Below are positions 7,701-8,264 of a stretch of 8,264 nt of DNA, one piece after another; within the stretch, counting starts at the first letter, position 1; the number at the start of each line of letters is the position of its first letter. The translations under genes and the position numbers were made by a program. Below the pieces are notes generated by a model. That model ran no database searches. It was not told the origin of the DNA and saw nothing but the letters and a program-made list of their open reading frames with translations. Source of the DNA: Bacteroidota bacterium. Its GTDB lineage: Bacteria; Bacteroidota; Ignavibacteria; Ignavibacteriales; Ignavibacteriaceae. The stretch covers positions 1-8,264 of the forward strand of contig JAEYUD010000018.1 in NCBI GenBank assembly GCA_023433685.1, given 5' to 3'.

Positions 7701-7890
7701 CATGGACTCGGTTCACTCGCGCAAAGGTACCGCCAGCGAGAAGGGCACCGGGTTGGGGCTCAACCTCGTTCACGACCTCCTCCAGAAGGTCGGCGGTGAG
7801 ATATCCGTTGAAAGCACCGTCGGCGCCGGCACCGTTTTCAGAGTCTTTCTGCCCCTCGATACCGCCGGCATTTCCCCCGTGGAGGGGTAG
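4735..7890 (+). CDS. Membrane sensor histidine kinase with Reg_prop beta-propellers and Y_Y_Y domain
   Basis: This is a transmembrane sensor kinase of 1051 residues from the GTG at 4735. Residues 11-30 (RKYLSVFLLVVSVTFTALYA) look like a signal peptide with likely cleavage before QRPG. TTG codons at 4756 or 4762 would give a more typical signal peptide, so the start is uncertain. About 35-650 is a periplasmic sensor of Reg_prop repeats, for example DAEGNVWISDLRGIDKI, DKDGNIWAACGYFGLVKI, SREGYFWFGTADGLIRWDG and DSRNRLWVGTNSGISSF, consistent with stacked beta-propellers. A Y_Y_Y domain follows (about 660-735), then one membrane helix (about 747-766) and a coiled coil (about 770-820). The HisKA domain has phospho-acceptor His828 in IISHDLRSP. 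The HATPase domain has Asn946 in NLVTNAIKF, Asp974 in DTGIGIP and GTGLGL from 1004. There is no fused receiver or AraC-type domain, so it is not a one-protein hybrid (HTCS). No response regulator lies in the window. The ligand is unknown. Confidence 0.93.
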   Translation: MIFFLDALQLRKYLSVFLLVVSVTFTALYAQRPGNFKITHYNLGNGLATNKIHHAAQDSLNRMGFATGYGVSIYDGFKWENVNLLDNQNHSGFKKIIIDDQNNKWLIPLISSHGMKVNRGEGWANENISLGSPLEAELITDAAVKVTGGNTMVVITTEKSLFASFNGKWSEINTGEQTFLSVECSGDMFYLAGSEGLSRLSFTKTGEVSITHQLFGITSKLLAVKEIASPPAVPRLLVLATRWIGEIKDGNLKKFDAEVKVDVATTQHFYYITEDLNGNIFFGNKFLNFFYNTGSGTLTPARKENGFTSEGATSVYVDAEGNVWISDLRGIDKITYHPFNNYYQQDGLLEDEVTAAVEFSPGNFIFGHNTGFTVFSNGKFKAVNFLRQTAEEFQASRVLDLEVDKDGNIWAACGYFGLVKIDPSGSFTRVAKTGRPVTSVLSDNTLGLLVTTDENIYTLKGSELHLLNAEFRKTNFRKLFRFNNKLYAASPLGLLDIEKSRITNLITGEDRLTSNVFSMLALDKDSIFVGTEAGLFLLHKGRMLKVSKNGFSISKSVYFVIRSREGYFWFGTADGLIRWDGGSSSFEFIVKDGLAGYEINRSAVFIDSRNRLWVGTNSGISSFRLGTRQKSIAPPKIWLASFETSSGEILSLAQENFVSHTGNSLNFMFRGVSFVNEDLIRYKVKLEGFDNDFYEITQSQLQNVRYFNLPSGAYRLVVMAKNRFSEWSEPVYSGVILIEKPFYFQTWFIALIFTFVVTLIVIGNKFYLTSRAQARLEKMVEERTKALGESEKKLKATLDGLEEEVRQRTAELEASNKTKDKIFSIISHDLRSPFMSILGYSELLNDEHENLDTPTVRKYTERIMDASQNTMSMVDGLLEWSKLQMDGVVPVHEEVELATIAKEVEKLYNPQLTKKKLKLIIEIDEELKPVTDAAILRTVIRNLVTNAIKFTAQGGMIRVSAVERRGHIEIEVADTGIGIPEDMIAKLFTMDSVHSRKGTASEKGTGLGLNLVHDLLQKVGGEISVESTVGAGTVFRVFLPLDTAGISPVEG

Positions 7891-7891
7891 A

Positions 7892-7937
7892 CGTCTGAAT
7901 CAGGATTTTCAGGATTTTAGGATTAACAGGATTAGGA
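7892..7937. repeat. Tandem CAGGATTTT-type intergenic repeat
   Basis: Directly after the kinase stop (TAG 7888-7890) come degenerate 8-9 base units: CAGGATTTT (7901-7909), CAGGATTTT (7910-7918), AGGATTAA (7919-7926), CAGGATTA (7927-7934) and a trailing GGA. GTCTGAAT precedes them. From general knowledge, similar GTCTGAATCAGGATT strings recur between genes in Bacteroidetes-like and other genomes. I infer that this is one copy of a dispersed family. Confidence 0.65.
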
Positions 7938-8000
7938 CACCCATTCTTTATCACTTTGTGGAGCATGCATCCTTGCTTGCGATTGCGCCGCAGGGGCAAG

Positions 8001-8080
8001 CCCAGCCCCGTGAGGGGCTATGTCTGGGTAGCAGAAAGATCATAAGATAACCTGCGCGCCCCGAGAGGGGTGCAGTAGGC
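8001..8080. repeat. Pair of GCCCC...GGGGC hairpins followed by GTAG (REP-like)
   Basis: Hairpin A is AGCCCC (8004-8009), loop GTGA, GGGGCT (8014-8019), followed by GTAG at 8028-8031. Hairpin B is GCGCCCC (8056-8062), loop GAGA, GGGGTGC (8067-8073, one G-T pair), followed by GTAG at 8075-8078. The two CCCC runs lie 53 bases apart. Both loops sit in CCCCG(T/A)GAGGGG, so these are two related units. A palindrome next to GTAG resembles REP elements mobilised by RAYT transposases, although there GTAG is normally 5' of the hairpin. No transposase is present. Confidence 0.55.
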
Positions 8081-8106
8081 CTTCTTCGAACCACTCTCCC
8101 CTTAAT

Positions 8107-8156
8107 CCCCTCTCGCCTTCCAATGCCACAGGCATCCCTGTGGGAGGCAAGAGGGG
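8107..8156. repeat. Long imperfect inverted repeat (stem about 16 bp)
   Basis: CCCCTCT (8107-8113) pairs with AGAGGGG (8150-8156). After a C-A mismatch, GCCTTCCA (8115-8122) pairs with TGGGAGGC (8141-8148) with one wobble. The interior can fold in two competing ways: TGCC/GGCA (8124-8127 with 8131-8134), or CCACAG/CTGTGG (8126-8131 with 8138-8143). There is no T tract on either side, so it is not a standard terminator. It is best described as a dispersed palindromic element. Confidence 0.6.
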
Positions 8157-8178
8157 AAACGGCTGAACCAGAAGCGCT

Positions 8179-8263
8179 GAATTCCCGGAGTCTCCGCTAA
8201 AGAGAAAATAACTCGCTTCGCTCAAACAGATTTTCCCTTTCACGCTCCGACCGCCGGTAATTC
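8179..8263. repeat. Imperfect 85-base inverted repeat at the window end
   Basis: The left arm (8179-8209) and the reverse complement of the right arm (8231-8263) share GAATT, CCGG, GTC, AAAG and GAAAAT in order, with small gaps. The roughly 20-base centre contains CTCGCTTCGCTC. The element reaches the window edge, so its full extent is not known. A 67-codon minus-strand ORF (8243-8040) runs through this and the two preceding palindromes. It has no recognisable domain and no supported start, so I do not call it a gene. Confidence 0.45.
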
Positions 8264-8264
8264 T

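Larger units (their letters stand above)
7891..8264. other. Gene-free, repeat-filled stretch downstream of the kinase
   Basis: These 374 bases contain no convincing CDS, tRNA or rRNA. They consist of a tandem repeat (7892-7937), unstructured sequence (about 7938-8000, including GCATGCATCC), two REP-like hairpins (8001-8080), a long palindrome (8107-8156) and another inverted repeat to the edge (8179-8263). A classical terminator with a T run for the kinase was not found. Hairpin A or B may serve instead. Confidence 0.6.

Noticed and set aside
7796..8050. An 84-codon plus-strand frame overlapping the end of the kinase gene
   Set aside because: It starts inside the kinase HATPase region in another frame and runs through intergenic repeats, with no supporting signals.
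7938..8100. tRNA or small structured RNA gene
   Set aside because: There is no cloverleaf, T-loop motif or CCA end. The hairpins are better explained as REP-like repeats.
8040..8243. A 67-codon minus-strand frame
   Set aside because: It is composed almost wholly of palindromic repeats and has no recognised domain. It could only be rescued by homologues conserved as proteins outside the repeat.

Overview
The window fits a bacterium of the FCB (Bacteroidetes/Ignavibacteria-like) superphylum. Three things support this: a family S46 dipeptidyl-peptidase, a very long sensor kinase of the Reg_prop / Y_Y_Y type that is abundant in that group, and intergenic stretches packed with short palindromic and tandem repeats. 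The phylum is an inference; no rRNA or other phylogenetic marker is present.

Layout. Bases 1-1124 (+) are the C-terminal half of an S46 dipeptidyl-peptidase whose 5' end lies outside the window. It is followed by a strong hairpin terminator (1133-1160) and a repeat-rich, AT-rich spacer built from the heptamer CTAATAG (1183-1302). Bases 1300-4594 (-) hold a tight two-gene operon in the order gatE then gatD. These are the two subunits of the archaeal-type Glu-tRNA(Gln) amidotransferase, overlapping by 8 bases. A 92-base divergent spacer (4643-4734) separates the operon from a 1051-codon membrane-bound sensor histidine kinase (4735-7890, +). The last 374 bases contain no convincing gene. They hold a chain of four different repeat or palindrome types, probably genome-wide intergenic repeat families.

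How the genes relate. GatD (asparaginase-like, releases ammonia from an amide donor) and GatE (GatB-like kinase/transamidase with an AspRS-like insertion) should together convert Glu-tRNA(Gln) to Gln-tRNA(Gln). The peptidase and the kinase have no evident functional link to this operon or to each other. The peptidase would release dipeptides outside the cytoplasm. The kinase would sense an unknown extracytoplasmic signal and pass it to a response regulator that is not in the window.

The most notable point is the apparently intact gatDE operon, a system regarded as characteristic of Archaea, in a bacterial context. The second is the density of distinct repeat families in the two gene-free stretches.
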